From Mycobacterium sp. Aquia_216 (lineage in GTDB: Bacteria; Actinomycetota; Actinomycetes; Mycobacteriales; Mycobacteriaceae), in NCBI RefSeq assembly GCF_026723865.1, contig NZ_CP113529.1, positions 2,976,001-3,040,000 of the forward strand: a DNA stretch of 64,000 bases, given 5' to 3'. Under the pieces are notes generated by a model. That model searched no databases and was not told the DNA's origin. It was given only the letters and a program-made list of their open reading frames with translations. Positions 37,240 to 44,577 of the stretch are shown in pieces. The position numbers were made by a program, and so were the translations under genes. Each line of letters begins with the position of its first letter. The first letter of the stretch is position 1.

Positions 37240-38499
37240 ATGGCGATCGGTAACATTCCCGCCTTCGCGCACCTGACCGACACCGACATCGAGACGCTCG
37301 CCGTAGAGCTGGACGCGATCCGGCTGGACATCGAGGAATCTCGTGGCGAGCGCGATGCGCGCTACATCCGCCGCACCATCGCCGCGCAACGCGCCCTTGA
37401 GCTGGCCGGTCGCCTCATGCTGACCGGTGGATCGAAACGCTCGGCATGGTGGGCCGGAACGGTGACGCTTGGGGTGGCCAAGATCATCGAGAACATGGAG
37501 ATCGGCCACAATGTGATGCACGGCCAGTGGAACTGGATGAACGATCCCGAGATCCACTCCTCGACATGGGAGTGGGACATGAGCGCAGCCTCAAAACACT
37601 GGCGGTCGACCCACAACTATCAGCACCACAAGTACACCAACATCGTCGGGATGGACGACGATGTCGGCTACGCCATCCTCCGAGTCACTCGGGACCAACC
37701 CTGGAAGCCATACAACGTCGGCAACCTGCTGTTCAACACGATCCTGGCGGTCGGATTTGAGTGGGGGATTGGCTTCCAGCCCATCGAGGCCGGAAAGGTC
37801 CTCAAGCCTGGTCCGGAGCGCGAAACCACCCTGCTGCAGATGCGTGAGTTCGCGGTCAAGGCGGGAAGGCAAGTGGTCAAGGACTATGTCGCGTTCCCCG
37901 GGCTCACCTCGCTGTCGCCAGCCGCGACCTACAAATCGACGTTCAAGGCCAATCTGGTGGCCAATGTGATTCGCAATCTCTGGGCCGACGCGGTGATCTT
38001 CTGCGGGCACTTCCCAGACGGCGCAGAGAAATTCACCAAGACGGATATGGTCGGCGAGACGAAGGGCGAGTGGTATCTGCGCCAGATGCTGGGCAGTGCC
38101 AACTTCGGGGCCGGCCCGGCGCTGCGGTTCATGAGTGGCAACCTGTGCTATCAGATCGAGCATCACCTTTATCCCGATCTGCCGAGCAACCGGCTGCACG
38201 AGATTTCGGTGCGGGTGCGGGCGTTGTGCGACAAGTACGACTTGCCTTACACCACAGGCTCATTCCTGGTGCAATGCGGTAAGACATGGCGCACGATCGC
38301 CAAACTGTCGCTGCCAGATCGCTACTTGCGCGATACCGCCGACAACGCGGCGGAGACCCGTAGCGAGCGGATGTTCGCCGAACTGGGGCCGGGTTTCGGC
38401 GGAACCGATCCGGCAACAGGCCGCCACCGTGGTCTCAAAACAGCGATCGCTGCGGTCCGCCGGTGGCGCGCCGAGGCGGTTGCAGGCACTGTCAATTGA
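37240..38499 (+). CDS. Membrane fatty-acid desaturase, copy 2 (DesA3-like family)
   Basis: 419 residues, paralogous to copy 1 throughout. Histidine boxes: GHNVMHGQW, HNYQHHKYTN and QIEHHLYPDLPSN; GHFPDGAEKFT is also shared. Copy 2 keeps a longer middle segment (FQPIEAGKVLKPGPERET) and a better C terminus, so it may be the more ancestral form. GGAAGGA seven bases before ATG 37240 is a clear ribosome site. Followed by a GC-rich hairpin and the convergent cold-shock gene. Confidence 0.92.
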   Translation: MAIGNIPAFAHLTDTDIETLAVELDAIRLDIEESRGERDARYIRRTIAAQRALELAGRLMLTGGSKRSAWWAGTVTLGVAKIIENMEIGHNVMHGQWNWMNDPEIHSSTWEWDMSAASKHWRSTHNYQHHKYTNIVGMDDDVGYAILRVTRDQPWKPYNVGNLLFNTILAVGFEWGIGFQPIEAGKVLKPGPERETTLLQMREFAVKAGRQVVKDYVAFPGLTSLSPAATYKSTFKANLVANVIRNLWADAVIFCGHFPDGAEKFTKTDMVGETKGEWYLRQMLGSANFGAGPALRFMSGNLCYQIEHHLYPDLPSNRLHEISVRVRALCDKYDLPYTTGSFLVQCGKTWRTIAKLSLPDRYLRDTADNAAETRSERMFAELGPGFGGTDPATGRHRGLKTAIAAVRRWRAEAVAGTVN

Positions 38500-38548
38500 T
38501 GCGGATCGCGCTCGCTCGCGAGGGGCAATCGGACGATATTGCCCGAAT

Positions 38549-38578
38549 CCCCGGGGCGAAATCCCTTCCACCCCGGGG
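38549..38578. terminator. GC-rich hairpin between desaturase copy 2 and cold-shock gene
   Basis: CCCCGGGG at 38549-38556 and again at 38571-38578 form an 8-bp stem with a 14-base loop, followed by GCTTTCG. Located between convergent stops, so it can serve both strands. Confidence 0.6.
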
Positions 38579-38595
38579 GCTTTCGTGCTGACCCG

Positions 38596-38799
38596 CTAGA
38601 CGACAGTCACCTGCACCGCCTGAGGGCCCTTGGGTCCCTGGTTGATCTCGAACTGGACTCGCTGGTTCTCTTCAAGAGAGCGGAAACCGCTACCCTGGAT
38701 CTCGGAGTGGTGGACGAAAACGTCCTTTGCGCCGCCGTCAGGGGCGATAAATCCAAAGCCCTTGTCGCTATTGAACCACTTCACAGTTCCCTGTGTCAT
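38596..38799 (-). CDS. cspA: Cold-shock protein CspA-like
   Basis: 67 residues, one cold-shock domain that binds single-stranded RNA/DNA. RNP1 (KGFGFIAP) and RNP2 (VFVHHSEI) are intact, with aromatic WFN before them. Size equals M. tuberculosis CspA. ATG 38799 has GAGAGA upstream; the frame extends seven codons to 38820 without support. The gene lies in the accessory insertion, not beside the core cspA context I remember, so it may be an extra copy. Confidence 0.93.
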   Translation of the reverse strand: MTQGTVKWFNSDKGFGFIAPDGGAKDVFVHHSEIQGSGFRSLEENQRVQFEINQGPKGPQAVQVTVV

Positions 38800-38900
38800 A
38801 CTATTTCTCTCTCTTTTCAACTAAGCGCAATTTGCTGCACTTATAACTAACCATAACATATTGTATATGGCAGATTCATTCACTTTTGTTGGTCCAATAT
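38800..38900 (-). promoter_or_regulatory. AT-rich promoter/leader of the cold-shock gene
   Basis: An unusually AT-rich stretch for this genome. On the minus strand TACAAT (38865-38860) is a good -10 and would give a leader of about 50 bases containing runs such as TTAGTTATAAG. Cold-shock genes often have temperature-sensitive leaders; here that is inference. Confidence 0.5.
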
Positions 38901-39215
38901 TATTGCTGTTATTAAGGTCCGGCCATGTGGCCGCTTGCACATCGCCCCAGGTAGCGGACTTTCGGCAGACTGTTGATTTAGTGTTTCTTCGTATGCAATA
39001 GTGCTTCGGCCGTCGAGACCTGCGGGACTTTGCCCCGCCTATCGGCGCGCTTTTCTTTCAGCGATTTACCAGACTTTTTGGTCATGGTTTGGCGGGGAGA
39101 TTTATCAGACATCACGGCCCTCCGATGGGGGCCTGGGTGGTCCCGGTTTTTCGAGTGTACCCCTCTTGTCCCGGCCGCGGCGTTCGACGGGACGGATTGC
39201 GTCGTGCCGAGCTCC
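38901..39215. other. Gene-free stretch with a direct repeat
   Basis: About 315 bases, AT-rich at the left. GATTTACCAGAC (39063-39074) and GATTTATCAGAC (39099-39110) are 11/12 identical and 36 bases apart, about 105-150 bases past the end of the minus-strand DUF5994 gene. Overlapping plus-strand frames have no start signal or domain. GGCCATGTGGCC is a small palindrome near 38922. Confidence 0.35.
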
Positions 39216-39716
39216 CTAGAGTCCCGGCATCCAATTCAAGCCGGACCCTACGTGTGGCGCCGCTGCCAATATGCGGTCGGAGCCCGGTGCCCGCTGGCGG
39301 ACCAATTCGCGTAACACGCTGGCATTCATAGGTTGTGCTGACGCGGCGACCTCGCTGAGAAGACACTTCGCCTCGTCGCCGGAACTGGAGGGCGAAAGCA
39401 CGAACAACACGGCGTCGCGAGACCTGGCGCCCTTCAGGTAAATGGTGTCGCTGAATACCATTCGGTAGGGGTCAAGTGAGACCATCTCGTTGCGGCGAAT
39501 AACTCGCGACGGGGCGGGCAACCATGCGCTTGGGTCGTAAACGACTCGCCGCACCCGGCCAAGCCACAAGTTGAACACGGTAACGAGGTCGGGGAGTTCC
39601 ACGCTCAGGTCCAAGCTTTTCGGCCACCACACGCCGTCCACGGCGGCCTGGGTGAGGTCGCGTTCGCACAGTGTCAAACGAGCCGGGCTGGAGGGGGGTG
39701 AAGAAACGTGCGCCAC
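39216..39716 (-). CDS. DUF5994-family protein A
   Basis: About 166 residues. The family core is visible: VDGVWWPKSLDLSVELPDLV, then GRVRRVVYDPSAWLPAPSRV and a phosphate-like loop of unknown meaning near VSLDPYRM. Function unknown. GTG 39716 has GGGAG eight bases upstream and gives a length like the other copies; the frame stays open to 39935 with arginine-rich sequence that I regard as non-coding. No signal peptide or membrane helix. Confidence 0.7.
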   Translation of the reverse strand: MAHVSSPPSSPARLTLCERDLTQAAVDGVWWPKSLDLSVELPDLVTVFNLWLGRVRRVVYDPSAWLPAPSRVIRRNEMVSLDPYRMVFSDTIYLKGARSRDAVLFVLSPSSSGDEAKCLLSEVAASAQPMNASVLRELVRQRAPGSDRILAAAPHVGSGLNWMPGL

Positions 39717-40231
39717 AGTGACGCTCCCGTCTACCAATTTTGGACATCGCGGACGGCTACCGGAGGAAGCGGTACTCGACAAACCCACGACAGCAAAAGC
39801 ATAACCCCCTCGATGGCATCGACGACGCGCGAATCGCCGGAAGGGACTGCGCCCTTGCGCCAGAAGGAGACACCGCGGATCTCGGCATGTCCGAGCTCCG
39901 GGCCAATGAACGGTGCCGGGAGCTGGAAAGATCAATGGCGCAGCGTGATTCGGAGTGTATCAGCCGAAAAAGCTTTTACTTCAGCGCCATTGCGATGTTC
40001 TGGGACTCGCGCAGCGTACGGGACGTCGCTCGATGCCACGCCTCGTCGGCTGCCGCAGGGGACACCCGTCGGTAATTCGGCTACCCCCGCGCGAAGACAG
40101 GGGTACCGTCAACCTAGAGCTGTTTCGTTGTCGACGCTGACCTCGATCGGTATTACGCGAGATCATGGGCAATGCGATTCCTCCGTCGGCCCGACGCACG
40201 GTCCGATCGTTTCGACTTCGAAGGGCTTCCC
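39717..40231. other. Gap between divergent DUF5994 genes
   Basis: 515 bases. TACCCC (40082-40087) and GGGGTA (40100-40105) form a 6-bp stem with a 12-base loop upstream of protein B. A plus-strand frame (39740-40075) has no ribosome site or homologue I recognise. Probably promoter DNA for both genes. Confidence 0.35.
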
Positions 40232-40801
40232 ATGAATCGCACAGATCCGTCGGTCGGAGTCCTGACTTCTCATCAGCATCCAGCAGCGGACATCGTCGTG
40301 GATCCCGCGCCTGCATACATGGCCGATACGGTAGGGACGCGGCGTCCTGGGAGTCCGGTGCGACTTACCCTGGCGTCCCGGCTGGGGGATCAGATTGATG
40401 GCGCGTGGTGGCCCCGCACCGGGCGGATCTCGCGGGAGCTCCCTGAATTGGTCTCAGTTTTGGAGGTCCCGCTGGGCCAGGTCATCGACATCAACGTCAA
40501 CTGGGCATCGATACAACGCCAGCCGGATCTGAATTGGGCCTGGTGGCAGGGTATACACCCGCATATCATGACGGTTTGCGGTCACGATGCGCGGGCGAAG
40601 ATTCTGGTGGTTCCGTACCGAACCGGGACCGCCCTGGCGGTGATGCTTTTGCGGCGGGCCGCGGGTTTATCCGTGCTTGCGGCGCATCGCGATTCCCGCG
40701 CATTCCTGACCGCCGAATGCATTCTCCGCGCGGCGAGGGGTGAGAAAATGTTTGAAGTACGTCGCGTCAGGCGCGCTGACGCCAAGAGCGGGTCTCGTTG
40801 A
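40232..40801 (+). CDS. DUF5994-family protein B
   Basis: 189 residues. Family core: IDGAWWPRTGRISRELPELV, then LGQVIDINVNWASIQ. An extra ~50-residue N-terminal segment (MNRTDPSVGVLTSHQHP) and a basic C-terminal tail (EVRRVRRADAKSGSR) set it apart from A and C. Start at 40232 has GAAGGGC upstream. Convergent with C, 18 bases apart. Confidence 0.72.
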   Translation: MNRTDPSVGVLTSHQHPAADIVVDPAPAYMADTVGTRRPGSPVRLTLASRLGDQIDGAWWPRTGRISRELPELVSVLEVPLGQVIDINVNWASIQRQPDLNWAWWQGIHPHIMTVCGHDARAKILVVPYRTGTALAVMLLRRAAGLSVLAAHRDSRAFLTAECILRAARGEKMFEVRRVRRADAKSGSR

Positions 40802-40819
40802 TACCCAGTGGGGCTGCCG

Positions 40820-41311
40820 CTACGAGCCGATCCTCAAGGCTTGCGGCTCTTGCGCTTCTTCAGTCCCGCCCATCAGTAGGCTTTCGGCAGTCGAGGCGTT
40901 GCTGGGGCCGGCCGCGTTCATCATGATGGTGTGCGCCTGGTCTGGATCGGCATGCGGGGAAACCACCAGCAAGACGATTTTATGGCGATTAAGCCCAATG
41001 ACTTGGACGGTATTGATCGGTTGGCGACGGTATCCGTCGAGCCGTACGGTTCGTCCTCCGGTCGCGAATTTCGCAGGCGGCGTTGACCATTCGTTCATGT
41101 TGTAGAGCACGCGACCAATAGGACCGAGTCGTACAGATAGCACCGACAGCAGATCTGGCAGCTCTGCGGTCAAGTCCGGACCGTGCGGCCACCACGCCCC
41201 ATCGACGTACCCTTGATGCGGTGCCTTGGGCTTGAGCTTCAAGCGTGGTGTATGTATCGGTGGAGTATGCCGGAGCCCGGCATCGGTGTGGTCGTTTTTC
41301 GGCGTCATCAC
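40820..41311 (-). CDS. DUF5994-family protein C
   Basis: 163 residues and the most canonical of the three: LKLKPKAPHQGYVDGAWWPH, LTAELPDLLSVLSVRLG, IGRVLYNMNEWSTPPAK and VRLDGYRRQPINTVQVIG. Family function unknown. GTG 41311 or ATG 41308 start, with GGGAG seven to eight bases upstream, the same GGGAGCGTC block found before gene A. Soluble. Confidence 0.78.
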   Translation of the reverse strand: MMTPKNDHTDAGLRHTPPIHTPRLKLKPKAPHQGYVDGAWWPHGPDLTAELPDLLSVLSVRLGPIGRVLYNMNEWSTPPAKFATGGRTVRLDGYRRQPINTVQVIGLNRHKIVLLVVSPHADPDQAHTIMMNAAGPSNASTAESLLMGGTEEAQEPQALRIGS

Positions 41312-41426
41312 GACGCTCCCATCTTGACCGCGAAACCGGCCAAATCATTCGAATCGGCGATGAGATGGCTCTGCATAGCCAGGTACGAAATACCGCCGAC
41401 AGGTCCTACACTACGCGCGCGCGTTC

Positions 41427-42230
41427 TCAGCGGATGGAAACCAGTCGGTCGATCGAGTCCGCAGGCAATTCGCCGTCCACGACGGCGGTCACCGCCAGGT
41501 GGTTGAGCATGATCGCGCCCTTGTGATTATCGAGGAATGCGGTGTCGGAGGCGTCCCGGCCGGTGGCGATGCGGACCAGGGATTGGCGTGGCGCCAATAG
41601 TGTCGCATCGACGACTCGCCATTCTCCTTCGACAAAAGCCTCGGCCACCGCGTGAAAGTCCATTGGGTACAAGCCGGGCGCGTACACCGACACCAGGCGG
41701 GCCGGGACCTTCACCGCGCGAAGCAGCGCCACTACCAGATGCGCGAAGTCGCGGCACACGCCTTCGCCGGCCAGCAACGTCTCCACCGCCCCGTCTATCG
41801 GATCGCTGGAGCCGGGGACATAGTTCAGCCGGGTACCCACCCAGGAGCTCACGTGCTCCAGTAGCGTTTCCGAATCATGGTCGTTACCGAATTCGGTTGC
41901 AGCGAAACCATAGAACTTGTCGGCCTCGGCGTAGCGGCTGGGCCGCAGATACATCGACTGGTCGTATTCGGTCACCGGAGCGGGATCGGTCTGGCCCACT
42001 ATGGTCGCCGCATAGTCGACCTTCAATGTGCCGACCGCGGCCGCGAACTTGTGGATGCGGTTTCCGTGCACACCGCTGATCTCCAAGGGCTGGATCTGTT
42101 GTCCGTTCAAGACGAAGCGCAGTGACTCGAAGACCTCCGTGCCTGGATGCGGTGCAACAGCGATCTGAAATTCCAACGTCGTGGCCGCGGTGATTTCGAC
42201 TTCGAGTTCGGCGCCCACTTCTCGTCTCAT
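41427..42230 (-). CDS. Transglutaminase-like cysteine protease-fold protein
   Basis: 267 residues. An N-terminal beta-sandwich (~1-95) precedes the transglutaminase-like core with Cys in GEGVCRDFAHL, His in MDFHAVAEAFVEG and Asp in WRVVDATLLAP, the full catalytic triad. Such proteins are thought to act as peptidases or amidases; substrate unknown. ATG 42230 gives MRREVGAELEVEI; the frame is open further upstream but enters antisense-like sequence. No signal peptide. Confidence 0.88.
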   Translation of the reverse strand: MRREVGAELEVEITAATTLEFQIAVAPHPGTEVFESLRFVLNGQQIQPLEISGVHGNRIHKFAAAVGTLKVDYAATIVGQTDPAPVTEYDQSMYLRPSRYAEADKFYGFAATEFGNDHDSETLLEHVSSWVGTRLNYVPGSSDPIDGAVETLLAGEGVCRDFAHLVVALLRAVKVPARLVSVYAPGLYPMDFHAVAEAFVEGEWRVVDATLLAPRQSLVRIATGRDASDTAFLDNHKGAIMLNHLAVTAVVDGELPADSIDRLVSIR

Positions 42231-42333
42231 AGCGCAATACTGCCCTGGTGATCCCCGATTCGCCAACCAGGTCACGGCCCGACCGTCAACCGCGCGCTGT
42301 TGCCGTGCACCGCAACGCATTCGGCGCGCTTGA

Positions 42334-44073
42334 CTAGCCGGGCAGGTTCGTCGCCATTTTGTTGGAGATTTGCCTGGCTTGGTTGATCGTCCCGGGCGCG
42401 CAGACGTTGACGTCGAAGACCACATTGGATACCGCGGACAGGACGTGCTGGCACACGACGGGACTGTTGGCCAAAGTGTGCTGCAGGGCGATGTTGGGCG
42501 GATTGCCGCTCATCTCGCGGAATGTCCATACGGACGTGGTTCCGTCGTTGACCTGAGTCACGGTGCCCCCGGCACACGTGCGCCATTGCGTAGCCTGGGC
42601 CGTCACAAATCCCTGGGCCTGGTCCACGGACGCGAAAATCACCGCACCCTGCACCACGACGTAGCCGGGGTTGCTCTGCGGCTTCTTCAGCAGCTGGGCA
42701 AGCATCGCGGTGTAGCCGCTGCTCTTGTACGTCCCGGTTTGGAAACCGATGAGTGCTCCGAGGCACTTGTCGTTGGACAACGTGTTGTCGGGCCCGGGAT
42801 CCGTCATCTCGGTGTTGCTGTGGTCGACGACGATTCCGGTGGTGCCGACGAGGGTGTTGATCAGGTCCGCTGGAAGCAGGAGCGAATTCAGTTGTGCGGG
42901 CGTCACTGTCGGGGCGGCACTGCTGGGCGCGGCGGTCGTCGTTGTCGGGGCCGCGGCGGTGCTGGTGACGGGATTTTCCGGCTGGCCGGCACCGGATTTG
43001 CGCGTGGCCAACACGATCCAGGTGCCCGCGACGGCTGCGACGACGACTACCAGGGCGCCGATGATCAGCCCCAGTCTGCGCTTGGGGGGAGCGGGCGGTG
43101 CCCACGGCGCGACGGGCGGGTTGGCTCCCCAGTTCGGCGCAGTGGCTGCAGGCTGGGTCCACGGTTGCGCGACGTGGGATGGCGGGGCGAAGTGCAGGCT
43201 GTGCCGGATCAGGTCGGTGGCCTGGTGTTGATCGGGTGTGCTGAGCGCGTGCAAGGCGGCCTGCGCGAGGTCGCCTGCGGTGATGTAGCGGTCGTTTGGG
43301 TCTTTGGCCATACCGCGGGTGATGACCTCGTCGAATGCCGCCGGGATGGCGGGATTTCGTTGGCTGGGCCGCGGAATCGGCTCCATCAGATGTGCGGCCA
43401 TCAGGCCGCTGAGAGTATCGGTCTGGAAAGGCGTTGTGCCCGTGAGGCATTCGTACAGAAGACAGGCCAGGGCGTAGATATCGACCCGGTAGGTGGCGTC
43501 GTCCTTGCCGAATCGCTCCGGCGCCATGTAGTTCCAACTACCCACGGCGGCACCGGTTTTGGTGACACGCTGGTCGTTGGCCGCCGCGGCAATGCCGAAG
43601 TCGACCAGGTAGGCAAAGTCTCCCTCGGTGAGCAAGATGTTTTCGGGTTTGATGTCGCGATGGATGACTCCGGCGCGGTGGGCGGCATCGAGCGCGGAGG
43701 CAACCTGCTCGACGACGGCGACCGCGCGCGGCGGCGGCAGCGGCCCAGTGCGGTTGAGCACCGAACCGACGTCGTTGCCCTCGATGAAACGCATGTCGAT
43801 GAATAGTTGGCCGTCGACTTCGCCGTAATCGTGGATGGGCACGATGTGCGGCTCCTGCAGCCGGCCCGCGGTCTGCGCTTCCCGTTGCATGCGCCGGCGA
43901 AAGACGTCGTCCGAGCTGACCTGCTCGGACACCAGCTTGAGCGCGACCGTGCGGTCTTTGACGGTGTCGTAGGCCTCGTAGACCTCGCCCATCCCACCGC
44001 GACCCAGCAGTCGACGCAGCTGGTAGTGCCCGAACCGGCTCCCGGCCCGGGAACCGGGCCGCGCTTGACTCAT
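42334..44073 (-). CDS. Transmembrane Ser/Thr kinase with PknH-type sensor domain
   Basis: 579 residues. Kinase domain ~15-280: LGRGGMGEVYEAYD, catalytic lysine in VALKLV, HRDIKPENILL, DFGIA, APERF. A Pro-rich juxtamembrane stretch, one helix (LGLIIGALVVVVAAVAGTWIV), a Thr/Pro linker, then an extracellular ~185-residue domain with four cysteines (NDKCLGAL, WRTCAGGT, VVCQHVL, VNVCAPG), the arrangement of the PknH extracellular sensor. Probably senses an envelope ligand. Same strand as the lysX group, 27 bases after the Rv1638A-like gene. Confidence 0.93.
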   Translation of the reverse strand: MSQARPGSRAGSRFGHYQLRRLLGRGGMGEVYEAYDTVKDRTVALKLVSEQVSSDDVFRRRMQREAQTAGRLQEPHIVPIHDYGEVDGQLFIDMRFIEGNDVGSVLNRTGPLPPPRAVAVVEQVASALDAAHRAGVIHRDIKPENILLTEGDFAYLVDFGIAAAANDQRVTKTGAAVGSWNYMAPERFGKDDATYRVDIYALACLLYECLTGTTPFQTDTLSGLMAAHLMEPIPRPSQRNPAIPAAFDEVITRGMAKDPNDRYITAGDLAQAALHALSTPDQHQATDLIRHSLHFAPPSHVAQPWTQPAATAPNWGANPPVAPWAPPAPPKRRLGLIIGALVVVVAAVAGTWIVLATRKSGAGQPENPVTSTAAAPTTTTAAPSSAAPTVTPAQLNSLLLPADLINTLVGTTGIVVDHSNTEMTDPGPDNTLSNDKCLGALIGFQTGTYKSSGYTAMLAQLLKKPQSNPGYVVVQGAVIFASVDQAQGFVTAQATQWRTCAGGTVTQVNDGTTSVWTFREMSGNPPNIALQHTLANSPVVCQHVLSAVSNVVFDVNVCAPGTINQARQISNKMATNLPG

Positions 44074-44100
44074 CGATATCCCCCCGGCGTTACAACTGCC

Positions 44101-44358
44101 CTAACCCTCGTCCGCGCGCATCGACTCGCGGATCTGCGCCAACCGTTCGGCCGCGGCGCGCCGGCGCTCGTCGTATTGCTCGTCGACGGAGCGGCCTTCC
44201 GGAGATTCGGCGTCCAGTTCCGCGTCGCCTAGTGACGTCGCGTAGCGGTTCTCGATTTTCTCACGCACGGAGTCGAAGGTCGGTACGCCCGCGCTGTCGT
44301 ACCCGGGGTCGGGTGGGCCGGTGCCGGGGTTTGCTGGTTCGTCGGGCATGTTCGTCAC
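44101..44358 (-). CDS. Small acidic conserved protein (Rv1638A-like)
   Basis: 85 residues, acidic N-terminal half (PDEPANPGTGPPDPG) and a charged helical C-terminal half (VREKIENRYATSLGDAELDAE ... RRRAAAERLAQIRESMRADEG in parts), likely coiled coil. No known function. GTG 44358 lies one base after the preceding stop; ATG 44349 is the alternative start. Confidence 0.75.
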   Translation of the reverse strand: MTNMPDEPANPGTGPPDPGYDSAGVPTFDSVREKIENRYATSLGDAELDAESPEGRSVDEQYDERRRAAAERLAQIRESMRADEG

Positions 44359-44359
44359 G

Positions 44360-44545
44360 CTACTGCCGGGTGGCGGGGTCCTGCCCCTCGCGCTCGCCGA
44401 ACACGAACGGATTGGTCGCCAACCACGTTGCGAGCCACATCGCGTGGCTGCGCCGCCGTGTCCACGCCGGCACGAGGATCAGGGGCGCGCTGGCCCAGCG
44501 CGTCCACGCACTCCACGGATTGCAGTGCCGGGCGAAATAGCGCAC
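44360..44545 (-). CDS. Short DUF6653-like membrane protein, possibly truncated
   Basis: 61 residues from GTG 44545, between the esterase stop and the next gene. The sequence RHCNPWSAWTRWASAPLILV followed by WxR and ATNPFVF matches the pattern of DUF6653 proteins (HxNPWSxWTRxxxxPL ... NPxxF). Those proteins, as I remember them, run on for a further 30-70 residues; here a stop comes 11 residues after NPFVF. Two hydrophobic segments. No clear ribosome site; translational coupling to the esterase is likely. Confidence 0.5.
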   Translation of the reverse strand: MRYFARHCNPWSAWTRWASAPLILVPAWTRRRSHAMWLATWLATNPFVFGEREGQDPATRQ

Positions 44546-44577
44546 GGGCGGACCCGCGCGAGTGTCAGCACCGGTGG

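Noticed and set aside
39740..40075. 111-codon plus-strand frame between DUF5994 genes A and B
   Set aside because: No ribosome site, no recognisable motif, and unusual composition; more likely promoter DNA.
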